DNA from: Streptomyces regalis
GTDB taxonomy: Bacteria > Actinomycetota > Actinomycetes > Streptomycetales > Streptomycetaceae
Length of the DNA: 16,864 bases
Direction: 5' to 3'
Assembly (NCBI RefSeq): GCF_001509475.1
Contig: NZ_LLZG01000098.1
Coordinates: 1 to 16,864, forward strand
This document shows positions 8,342-13,854 of the stretch, piece after piece. The notes under the pieces are model-generated. The model worked only from the letters and a program-made list of their open reading frames with translations. It searched no databases and was not told the origin of the DNA. Numbering within the stretch: the stretch's first letter is position 1; each line of letters begins with the position of its first letter. The position numbers were made by a program, and so were the translations under genes.

Positions 8342-9600
8342 ACGGCGACCTCCCGCACGTCCGCCTCCGTCAGCGGCACCTCAGCCACCAGCCGGAACGT
8401 CGCCTCCCCGACGCGGCAGGCCTCCAAGGTGCCGTCCACCGCGGCCAGCCGCTCCCGCAGCCCGGCCAGGCCGGAGCCCCCGCCCCCGTCGGAGGCGCTA
8501 CCCCCGTCGGAGCCTCCACCCCCGTCGGAGGCTCCGGCAGCCCCGTCGTTCTCCACCGTCAACACCACACGCCCCTCTGTCACCCGCACTCCCACCGCGC
8601 ACCGCCCGGCATCCCCGTGCCGCAGCACATTGGTGGTCGCCTCCCGCACCACCCACGCCAGCGCCGACTGCACCTCGGCGGGCAGCCCGGCCGCCTCCCC
8701 GGTCACCTCGCACTCGATGCCGGCCGCCGTCAACACACCCTGCGCACCGGCGAGTTCGACCCCCAGGTCGGCCTCCCGGTATCCCCGTACGACATCGCGC
8801 ACCTCGCGCTGCGACTCCTGCGCGATCCGCTGCACCTCGATCATCTGCTCCACGGCCTCGGGCCGCCCCCGCCGCGCCAACTGCACGGCAAGCTCGCTCT
8901 TCAACGCGATGACCGCCAGATTCCGCCCCATCACGTCGTGCAGATCCCGCCCGAACCGCAGCCGCTCCTCGGCGACGGCCAGCCGGGCGCGGGTCTCACG
9001 GGCCTCGTCGAGCTCGTAGACGGCCTTGAGCAGCCAGACGGAGAAGACGGCCGTGAAGGCGAGGAACCCGCTGCCGAGCAGCACCGACAGCGCACTGACC
9101 AGCGCGACGGGAGCGGGCTGGCCCAGCGGAAACGCGACGAGCCCCGCACCCGCCGCGAAGCCCGCGACGACGGCGTACACGCGCCGCCGGTTGCGCACGC
9201 CGAGCGAGATGGAGCCCGCCCCGAAGATCAGCACGACGCCGAAAACCCCACCAGCCGCGGCGTCGACGCCGTCACCGTCCGGACCGTGCTCGGCGACGGC
9301 GAGAGCCGTGACGGCGACCGCCGCGGTGACGGCGCCGAGTGTCCACAACAGCCGTAGGGGCTGCTTACGCCGACCGCACACCCAGTCCAGCGCCCGAGAC
9401 ACGGTCAGGGCACAGACCGCCGCGTGCACGCAGACGAGGAGCATCAGCCAGCCGCCCAGCCCGGGCCCGACCTCACCGGCGGCCGACAGCCCGACCGTCA
9501 TGACCTCGACCACCGCGAAGAAGTGGAACGACCACCGCGTGTACGTCTCGACCTTCTCCGGCGTGCTCTTCCCCCGCCACCACTTGCCCGGCCCGCGCAT
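8338..9600 (-). CDS. Sensor histidine kinase, DesK/HisKA_3 type
   Basis: A 420-residue membrane kinase. About five or six hydrophobic segments lie between residues 24 and 190 with almost no extracytoplasmic loop. A coiled segment follows, then the HisKA_3 motif RFGRDLHDVMGRNLAVI with phospho-His H221, the N-box E320-ATTN-324, and VENDG (349-353). Between that box and the final GLAGLRERL is a Gly/Ser/Asp-rich insertion (SDGGGG-type) coded by an 18-bp tandem repeat. The start at 9600 is chosen because GGGGGAGAG stands 6 bases upstream; the frame is open further but would overlap the permease gene. It begins 19 bp after the permease stop and ends in an ATGA overlap with the response regulator. 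The likely signal is membrane or antibiotic stress sensed in the bilayer (inference). Confidence 0.93.
   Translation of the reverse strand: MRGPGKWWRGKSTPEKVETYTRWSFHFFAVVEVMTVGLSAAGEVGPGLGGWLMLLVCVHAAVCALTVSRALDWVCGRRKQPLRLLWTLGAVTAAVAVTALAVAEHGPDGDGVDAAAGGVFGVVLIFGAGSISLGVRNRRRVYAVVAGFAAGAGLVAFPLGQPAPVALVSALSVLLGSGFLAFTAVFSVWLLKAVYELDEARETRARLAVAEERLRFGRDLHDVMGRNLAVIALKSELAVQLARRGRPEAVEQMIEVQRIAQESQREVRDVVRGYREADLGVELAGAQGVLTAAGIECEVTGEAAGLPAEVQSALAWVVREATTNVLRHGDAGRCAVGVRVTEGRVVLTVENDGAAGASDGGGGSDGGSASDGGGGSGLAGLRERLAAVDGTLEACRVGEATFRLVAEVPLTEADVREVAV
8483..8536 (-). repeat. 18-bp tandem repeat in the kinase ATP-lid
   Basis: CCCCCGTCGGAG recurs at 8483, 8501 and 8519, an exact 18-bp period over three units, plus a partial CCCCGTCG at 8541. 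Read on the minus strand it codes Ser-Asp-Gly-Gly blocks between the G1 and G2 boxes of the histidine kinase. The copy number could differ between strains without a frameshift. Confidence 0.85.
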
Positions 9601-9619
9601 CCGCCGCTCTCCCCCTACG

Positions 9620-10396
9620 TCAACGCCGCGGTTCCCAGCGGAACCACCGCTGCACAGCAAACACGCCCAGCGCGGTCCAGGCCAGGGCGGTCATCACGGG
9701 CCCCAGCGCCTCGTACGCCGACAGCTCCCCGGTCCAGCCGCCGCGCACGAGAGTGATCACCGGGGTCAGCGGCAGCAGTTCGCACACCGAGGCCACCCGG
9801 TCGGGCAGGACCTCCAGCGGGACGGCCATGCCGGAGCCGAGCATCGAGACGAACATCACGGGAAGCGTGGTGACCTGGGAGCTCTCGGTGGTGCGGGTGA
9901 ACGCCGAGGTGACCGCCGCGAGACAGGCGCACAGGACGAGGCCCAACAGCAGGGCCAGTACGGCGAGATGTGCGGCGCGAGGCGCGGGGAGGTCGAGCAG
10001 GACCGTGCAGCCGACGGCGAGGAGCAGGGACTGCACGAGGCCCGTGGCGAGGGACGGCAGAGCGGACCCGGCGAGGATCTCGGTGTCCCGCAGCTCACCG
10101 GTGCGCAGCCGCTTGAGGACGAGTTCCTCGCGCCGGGCGGTGAAGACGCCGACGAGCGCCCCGTACACCGCGAAGAGCAGCGAGAACCCGATCGCGGCGG
10201 GCAGGACGACGGTGCCGACGGTGAGGCCGGACTTCTCGAGGTCCATGTCCTTGGTCGCGGACCACACGCTGAACGGCAGAACCAGCGGCACGAACAGGGC
10301 GGCGACGAGTGTTCCCCTGCTGCGTCCGAGCAGCGTCAGCTCGGCGCGGGCCAGTGCCGTCATCCGTCCCGCCGGGGTGGTGACCGTGCCGCTCAT
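9620..10396 (-). CDS. ABC-2 type transporter permease
   Basis: A 258-residue integral membrane protein with about six hydrophobic segments (for example TLVAALFVPLVLPFSV, TVVLPAAIGFSLLFAVYGALVGV, AHLAVLALLLGLVLCACLAAV, TLPVMFVSMLGSGMAVPLEVL). The final PLEVLPDRVASVCELLPLTPVITLVRGGW motif is typical of ABC-2 exporter permeases of the DrrB/YvfS sort. The ATG at 10396 overlaps the ATPase stop (ATGA) and has GAAGGAG 8 bases upstream; the longer open frame upstream is only the shadow of the ATPase. It pairs with the ATPase to form an exporter; the substrate cannot be read from sequence. Confidence 0.92.
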   Translation of the reverse strand: MSGTVTTPAGRMTALARAELTLLGRSRGTLVAALFVPLVLPFSVWSATKDMDLEKSGLTVGTVVLPAAIGFSLLFAVYGALVGVFTARREELVLKRLRTGELRDTEILAGSALPSLATGLVQSLLLAVGCTVLLDLPAPRAAHLAVLALLLGLVLCACLAAVTSAFTRTTESSQVTTLPVMFVSMLGSGMAVPLEVLPDRVASVCELLPLTPVITLVRGGWTGELSAYEALGPVMTALAWTALGVFAVQRWFRWEPRR

Positions 10397-11535
10397 GCCG
10401 CGTACTCCTTCGCCGTCTTCTCCGCCGCGCCGGAGGCTTCCCGCGCGATCCCCAGGAACGCCTCCTCCAGCGAGGCCGACCGCACGTCCAGCCGCCGCAG
10501 CTCCACCCCGGCCCCCTCGGCCCACACCAGCAGCCCGGTCGCCGCCCGCTGCAGCTGACGCGTCCGCAGCCGTACGACGCGCCCGTCGACCTCGTGCCCG
10601 CTCACCCCCATGTCGGCGAGCGGCGGCAGGTCCCCCAGGAAGTAGCCCTCGGGCAGCTCGAAGGAGATCCGCGCCGGCTGGGCCGCGGTCACCTCGGCCG
10701 GTGTCCCCGCGGCCGCGATGCGCCCCTCGTGCAGGATCGCCAGCCGGTCGGCGAGGCCCTCGGCCTCCTCCAGGTAGTGTGTGGTCAGCAGCACGGTCGT
10801 ACCGGTGTCGCGCAGCCCCCGCACCAACTCCCAGGTGTCCCGGCGCCCTTCGGCGTCCAGCCCGGTCGTCGGCTCGTCCAGAAACAGCACCTCGGGATCC
10901 CCGAGCAGCGCGAGCGCCAGGTCCAGCCGCCGCCGCTCACCCCCGGACAACTGCTTCACGCGTACGCCGGCCTTCCCGGCCAGCCCGACGAGCTCCAGCA
11001 CCTCAGAGCCTGTCCGCAAACCCCCGCCTGCGCTGCGACGCCCGGCACGCACGCTCGCCGCGTTGCCGAAACGCCCACGTGGCTCCGCCACGAGGGCGCT
11101 CCGGCGCCTTGCGATCACACGCACCGGACGCCGCAGCGCCCGCCCTGCGGGCGGACGACGGGGGTTTGCGGACAGGCTCTGACCCTCGGGCCGCGCCCCG
11201 CTCACACACCCCGCCCACATCCGCGCGGTCTCGGCGACGGTCAGCTCGGACGGAAACCCGCCCTCCTGCAACATCACCCCGGTCCGCGGCCGTACGACGT
11301 CCCGCTCGGCGCAGGGATCGTGCCCGAGCACCCGCACCCGCCCCCCGGCCGGCCGAGCGAGCCCCTCCAGCAGCTCGACGGTGGACGTCTTGCCCGCGCC
11401 GTTGGTGCCGAGCAGCGCGAAGACCTCGCCGCGTTCCACGGAGAACGAGATCCCGCGCACCGCCTCGAACCCGCCCCCGTACACACGCCGCAGGTCAGTG
11501 ACCTCAATCACGTGTTCGTGTTCGTTGATGTTCAT
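10393..11535 (-). CDS. ABC transporter ATPase with in-frame element insertion
   Basis: A DrrA-like exporter ATPase of 380 residues, about 60 longer than usual. Walker A is GTNGAGKT (43-50), Q-loop Q90, signature LSGGE (196-200), Walker B VLFLDEP (216-222), D-loop GLD and H-loop H253 (TTHYLEE), so all ATPase motifs are intact. Residues about 119-177, Arg/Ala-rich and unlike any ABC fold, are coded by a MITE-like element (11003-11182) lying between the Q-loop helical region and the signature. The reading frame passes through it without a stop because 180 bp is a multiple of three. Without it the sequence would run from GARPEG straight into EVLELVGLAGKAG, as in homologues. The ATG at 11535 has no strong Shine-Dalgarno. 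It is the first gene of the operon; whether the protein works is open. Confidence 0.93.
   Translation of the reverse strand: MNINEHEHVIEVTDLRRVYGGGFEAVRGISFSVERGEVFALLGTNGAGKTSTVELLEGLARPAGGRVRVLGHDPCAERDVVRPRTGVMLQEGGFPSELTVAETARMWAGCVSGARPEGQSLSANPRRPPAGRALRRPVRVIARRRSALVAEPRGRFGNAASVRAGRRSAGGGLRTGSEVLELVGLAGKAGVRVKQLSGGERRRLDLALALLGDPEVLFLDEPTTGLDAEGRRDTWELVRGLRDTGTTVLLTTHYLEEAEGLADRLAILHEGRIAAAGTPAEVTAAQPARISFELPEGYFLGDLPPLADMGVSGHEVDGRVVRLRTRQLQRAATGLLVWAEGAGVELRRLDVRSASLEEAFLGIAREASGAAEKTAKEYAA
11003..11182. mobile_element. MITE-like inverted-repeat element inside the ABC ATPase gene
   Basis: Perfect 24-bp inverted repeats bound this 180-bp unit (11003-11026 and 11159-11182; the left end reads TCAGAGCCTGTCCGC). 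The interior is collinear with the element after purC (7250-7532): GCGTTGCCGAA, CGCCCACGTGGCTC, CTCCGGCGCCTTGCGATC, GACGCCGCAG, GGGCGGACGACGGG. It lacks the three nested modules of that copy. The termini of both copies share GCCTGTC, but the next ten or so bases differ (CGCAAACCCCCG against TGACAATTCCCG), each matched by its own other end, which suggests selection for pairing. The outermost TCA/TGA may be target sequence; the exact target duplication cannot be fixed. Confidence 0.85.
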
Positions 11536-11593
11536 GACACCAGCGTCCCGGCAACGGGAGCCCGGCAGCAGTGCGCGCTGTCACCACTCCGCA

Positions 11594-11605
11594 TGACAAA
11601 TGTCA
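11594..11605. promoter_or_regulatory. Palindromic operator TGACA-AA-TGTCA
   Basis: A perfect 5-2-5 inverted repeat centred 64 bp upstream of the ATPase start, in the only promoter region of the ABC / two-component operon. Sites of the form TGACA-NN-TGTCA are typical of NarL-type regulators encoded with ABC exporters. Autoregulation by the operon's own response regulator is therefore likely (inference). Confidence 0.6.
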
Positions 11606-11643
11606 GGCGGGGACCCCGCGCGGATACAGGGCGGATACAGAAA

Positions 11644-11670
11644 AGACCCCGGTCCATTGGACCGGGGTCT
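11644..11670 (-). terminator. Terminator of the second tRNA-Gly(GCC)
   Basis: AGACCCCGGTCC and GGACCGGGGTCT make a perfect 12-bp stem with a 3-base loop; on the minus strand TTTT follows. It sits 8 bases after the tRNA 3' end and separates the tRNAs from the ABC operon. Confidence 0.88.
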
Positions 11671-11678
11671 CATTCCCG

Positions 11679-11751
11679 AGCGGACGACGAGGCTCGAACT
11701 CGCGACCTCAACCTTGGCAAGGTTGCGCTCTACCAACTGAGCTACGTCCGC
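11679..11751 (-). tRNA. tRNA-Gly (anticodon GCC), no encoded CCA
   Basis: The 73-base body is identical to the tRNA at 7619-7691, including anticodon loop TTGCCAA. After the discriminator T the genome has CGG instead of CCA, so CCA must be added by nucleotidyltransferase. The five bases upstream of the 5' end (ATTGC on the plus strand) are also shared with the other copy. It is followed by a strong T-run terminator. It lies 80 bp downstream of the tRNA-Gly(UCC) on the same strand and may share its transcript. Confidence 0.95.
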
Positions 11752-11831
11752 ATTGCCCCCGACCAGCTCTCACTGATCGGTGCGAGCACCAGCCTACCTG
11801 ATCCACATCAGTGGTCGGACCGGCGGTGCAG

Positions 11832-11903
11832 AGCGGGTGACAGGAATTGCACACTGCGCCTTCCCCCTGGAAGGGGGTTGTTCTACTACTAAACTACACC
11901 CGC
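11832..11903 (-). tRNA. Atypical tRNA-Gly (anticodon UCC)
   Basis: Reading the minus strand from 11903: acceptor GCGGGTG, TA, D-arm GTTT-AGTAGTA-GAAC, then ACCCC, loop CTTCCAG (anticodon TCC), GGGGA, a variable/T-arm region AGGCGCAGTG-TGCAATT-CCTGT, acceptor CACCCGC and discriminator T; no CCA is encoded. The acceptor, D-stem and anticodon are good. Two parts are odd. The D-loop has A where G18 is expected (AGTAGTA for AGTGGTA), and the T-loop reads GUGCAAUU instead of the universal GUUCRANU, with a T-stem that pairs only if one base is bulged (GCAG with CTGT). Known nonproteinogenic staphylococcal tRNA-Gly species used for cell-wall bridges carry the same kind of change. It might still be the decoding tRNA for GGA. 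Confidence 0.85.
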
Positions 11904-11909
11904 GTGTTT

Positions 11910-11931
11910 CCGCAGGCTGTGTGCCCTGCGG
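11910..11931 (-). other. Hairpin in the tRNA-Gly(UCC) leader
   Basis: CCGCAGG and CCTGCGG pair around an 8-base loop, 6 bases before the 5' end of the tRNA. It is probably a precursor-processing structure. Confidence 0.45.
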
Positions 11932-11941
11932 CGTGCTCCAG

Positions 11942-11972
11942 ACTCTAGCCCATCGACGGGGCTCTCGTCCAA
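11942..11972 (-). promoter_or_regulatory. Candidate promoter of tRNA-Gly(UCC)
   Basis: On the minus strand TTGGAC (11972-11967) and TAGAGT (11947-11942) are 19 bases apart, about 38 bases ahead of the tRNA. The boxes fit the HrdB consensus but the spacing is one or two bases long. Confidence 0.4.
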
Positions 11973-11984
11973 GTCGCATGAGGC

Positions 11985-12013
11985 GGGGTGCGGATCGCGA
12001 GGATCCGCACCCC
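11985..12013. terminator. Strong hairpin downstream of the Lsr2-like gene
   Basis: GGGGTGCGGATC and GATCCGCACCCC form a perfect 12-bp stem with loop GCGAG. No T-run on either strand. It lies 272 bases after the lsr2-like stop and just upstream of the tRNA promoter, so it may be a late terminator of the lsr2-like transcript. Confidence 0.55.
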
Positions 12014-12284
12014 TGGGGATGTTCTACTAGCCAAGTGCCCGAGCAGAGCCCGGGCTTGCGTCTCCACGAACGGAGGCGCGTCCGGTCTTCCGAGGAAGAC
12101 TGAGGCAGTTGGCCATGCCCCGCAGCCGAGCATCACAGCCCGGCCGGTCTGGCGCGGTCACTGCCCGTCCTAACCGGGTCCACCAGCTCAGGGCTGGGCT
12201 TGTGCCTTCGAGGCTCGCGCGCCGACATGTCCAGCGTGGCATGAAAGGCCGCCCCGCGTCCTGGGTTTCACTGGTTTGCCCGGC
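12014..12284. other. Unexplained 270-bp stretch after the Lsr2-like gene
   Basis: No credible gene: short open frames on both strands lack Shine-Dalgarno and Streptomyces codon pattern. It contains several short hairpins, for example GTCTTC-CGAG-GAAGAC near 12087-12102 and the palindrome GCCCGGGC near 12047. It could be a long 3' UTR of the lsr2-like gene, a small RNA or decayed sequence. Confidence 0.4.
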
Positions 12285-12602
12285 TCACTGCGCCGAGGCG
12301 AACGCCTCGTAGACCTTCTTGGGGATGCGGCCGCGGGCCGGCACCTCCATCTTGTTGGCCTGTGCCCAGGCCCGCACGGCCGCCGGGTCCGGGGCGACCT
12401 CGGTCTGCCGGTACGCCTTGCCCGACTTCGACCGCTTGCGGCCGGCCTCCACGTACGGCGCGAGCGCCTTACGCAGTTTCTTGGCATTGGCTTCATTCAG
12501 GTCGATCTCGTACGACTTGCCGTCGAGTCCGAAGGCGATCGTTTCCGCCGCTTCTGAGCCGTCGATGTCGTCAAAGAGAGTGACCACGACCTTCTGCGCC
12601 AC
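12285..12602 (-). CDS. Lsr2-family nucleoid-associated protein
   Basis: A 105-residue Lsr2 paralogue. Lsr2 proteins bind AT-rich DNA in the minor groove, bridge it and silence horizontally acquired genes and, in Streptomyces, specialised-metabolite clusters. The N-terminal dimerisation domain reads MAQKVVVTLFDDIDGSEA, then FGLDGKSYEIDL. A basic linker follows (RKRSKSGK, 55-62). The C-terminal DNA-binding domain (about 70-105) has AVRAWAQANKMEVPARGRIP with the AT-hook-like RGR at 90-92. The GTG at 12602 is the start: AAGGGA lies 9 bases upstream, and the longer frame to 12653 would cross an inverted repeat and adds a non-family tail. Streptomyces has two Lsr2-type proteins; position next to purSQL suggests this is the lesser one (LsrL type, from memory). 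It is divergent from purS. Confidence 0.93.
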   Translation of the reverse strand: MAQKVVVTLFDDIDGSEAAETIAFGLDGKSYEIDLNEANAKKLRKALAPYVEAGRKRSKSGKAYRQTEVAPDPAAVRAWAQANKMEVPARGRIPKKVYEAFASAQ

Positions 12603-12621
12603 GAATATCGGTCCCTTCGTC

Positions 12622-12657
12622 CGGCATGTCATACAGCTCAGCTGGGATGACATGCCG
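12622..12657 (-). promoter_or_regulatory. Nested inverted repeats in the Lsr2-like gene leader
   Basis: CGGCATGTCAT (12622-12632) and ATGACATGCCG (12647-12657) are perfect 11-bp arms. Between them lies a second palindrome CAGCT-C-AGCTG (12634-12644). The left arm ends 20 bases before the GTG start and only a few bases before its Shine-Dalgarno (12611-12616). It is either an operator or an mRNA hairpin that affects translation. Confidence 0.65.
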
Positions 12658-12666
12658 AGTCTCGGC
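12654..12666. promoter_or_regulatory. 13-bp palindrome overlapping the leader repeat
   Basis: GCCGAG-T-CTCGGC is a perfect 6-1-6 palindrome that shares GCCG with the right arm of the neighbouring inverted repeat. A one-base loop is unsuitable for RNA, so a protein-binding site on DNA is more likely. Confidence 0.45.
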
Positions 12667-12813
12667 TATTTGCCAATTCATTTGTACAGTGCCCGGCAAT
12701 GCAATGTGAAGCCCGACTAAATCTGCCCGCGTGTCCGGAGCGCAATAGCCATCCGGGGCGGATCGGGGATCTTTCCCGTAACTTTTCGTGAACGTACCCC
12801 TTCGATACCGGAT

Positions 12814-12829
12814 CGTGACGGCGGTCACG
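12814..12829. promoter_or_regulatory. Palindrome CGTGAC-GGCG-GTCACG, Crp-like
   Basis: Perfect 6-4-6 palindrome 85 bp upstream of purS. It contains GTG-N6-GTCAC, which fits the motif I recall for the Streptomyces cAMP receptor protein (GTG-N6-GNCAC). It could act on purSQL, on the lsr2-like gene, or on both. Confidence 0.4.
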
Positions 12830-12876
12830 TAGCTTCCTACAACTCTACTCGCGTAGAAATTTTGTGCGGGTAGTCT
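12829..12876 (+). promoter_or_regulatory. purSQL promoter region with phased GTAG/CTAC words
   Basis: TAGTCT at 12871-12876 is a fair -10 box, 37 bases before the purS start; no good -35 box is seen. Directly upstream the words GTAG, CTAC, CTAC, GTAG stand at 12829, 12837, 12845 and 12853, exactly 8 bases apart, forming two small dyads. This may be an operator for the purine operon. Confidence 0.4.
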
Positions 12877-12913
12877 GAAGGAACCTGCTCAGCACCACAC
12901 ACCGGGAGTGCCA

Positions 12914-13177
12914 GTGGCACGCGTCGTAGTCGACGTCATGCTCAAGCCGGAGATCCTCGACCCCCAGGGCCAGGCGGTGCAGCGCGCACTGCCGCGGCTG
13001 GGTTTCGAAGGCATCTCCGACGTACGTCAGGGAAAGCGTTTCGAACTGGAAGTTGACGGGCCGGTCGACGAGGCCGCCCTCGCCCGCATCCACGATCTTG
13101 CGGAATCCTTCCTCGCCAACACCGTGATCGAGGACTTCACCGTCAAGGTGGAGGAAGTCGCGGAGGCCGCGAAGTGA
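12914..13177 (+). CDS. purS: Formylglycinamidine synthase subunit PurS
   Basis: The 87-residue small subunit that bridges PurQ and PurL in the FGAM synthase complex and helps pass ammonia between them. It begins [20 protein letters not shown] and shows the PurS pattern [23 protein letters not shown], ending in a C-terminal strand ([12 protein letters not shown]). The GTG at 12914 is preferred over the in-frame GTG at 12908 because GGGAG lies 5 bases upstream of it and the family starts with MARV. Its TGA overlaps the purQ GTG by four bases (GTGA), so translation is coupled. Confidence 0.96.
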   Translation: MARVVVDVMLKPEILDPQGQAVQRALPRLGFEGISDVRQGKRFELEVDGPVDEAALARIHDLAESFLANTVIEDFTVKVEEVAEAAK

Positions 13178-13854
13178 CCGCTCGTATTGGCGTCGTCACT
13201 TTCCCGGGGAGTCTTGACGACCGGGACACTCAGCGCGCGATCCGCCTCGCGGGTGCCGAACCGGTCGCTCTCTGGCACAAGGACAAGGACCTCAAGCAGG
13301 TCGACGCCGTGGTGCTGCCCGGCGGTTTCTCCTACGGCGACTATCTGCGCGCCGGGGCGATCTCCCGCTTCTCGCCCGTGATGGAGACGGTCATCGAGCA
13401 GGCGAAGGCCGGCCTTCCGGTCCTCGGTATCTGCAACGGCTTCCAGGTCCTCACCGAGGCGCACCTGCTCCCCGGCGGGATGCTCGGCAACGACCACCTG
13501 CACTTCATCTGCCGCGACCAGAAGCTGCGGGTGGAGAACGCGGACACGGCTTGGACCAGCGACTACGAGGCGGGCCAGGAGATCTTCATCCCGCTGAAGA
13601 ACATGGACGGCCGTTACGTCGCCGACCAGTACACGCTGGACAAGCTGGAGGCCGAGGGGCGGGTCGCGTTCCGCTACCTGGACTTCAACCCGAACGGCTC
13701 GCTCAACGACATCGCAGGCATCACCAACGAGGCCGGCAACGTCGTAGGCCTGATGCCGCACCCGGAGCACGCCGTGGAGCCGCTCATCGGCTCCGGCCGC
13801 ACCGACGGCCTCCCCTTCTTCACCTCGATCCTCAAGAAGCTGGTCAACGCATGA
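13174..13854 (+). CDS. purQ: Formylglycinamidine synthase, glutaminase subunit PurQ
   Basis: A class I glutamine amidotransferase (226 residues) that hydrolyses glutamine and supplies ammonia to PurL. The nucleophile is C87 in GICNGFQ, and H196 and E198 in MPHPEH complete the triad. [16 protein letters not shown] (48-63) forms the oxyanion region. The GTG start overlaps the purS stop; the TGA overlaps the purL ATG (ATGA). Length and motifs are normal. Confidence 0.97.
   Translation: MTARIGVVTFPGSLDDRDTQRAIRLAGAEPVALWHKDKDLKQVDAVVLPGGFSYGDYLRAGAISRFSPVMETVIEQAKAGLPVLGICNGFQVLTEAHLLPGGMLGNDHLHFICRDQKLRVENADTAWTSDYEAGQEIFIPLKNMDGRYVADQYTLDKLEAEGRVAFRYLDFNPNGSLNDIAGITNEAGNVVGLMPHPEHAVEPLIGSGRTDGLPFFTSILKKLVNA

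Noticed and set aside
10393..11535. Frameshift or pseudogene in the ABC ATPase because of the inserted element
   Set aside because: The frame is continuous through the element and all ATPase motifs are present, so it is kept as an intact gene with an insertion.
7616..11756. Integrated genetic element with attL/attR at the tRNA-Gly copies
   Set aside because: No integrase, excisionase or plasmid genes lie between the repeats, and the operon has host-like composition; kept only as a direct-repeat observation.
12109..12312. Small plus-strand frame (67 codons) between the tRNA and the lsr2-like gene
   Set aside because: No Shine-Dalgarno, no family resemblance, and it runs into the lsr2-like gene on the other strand.
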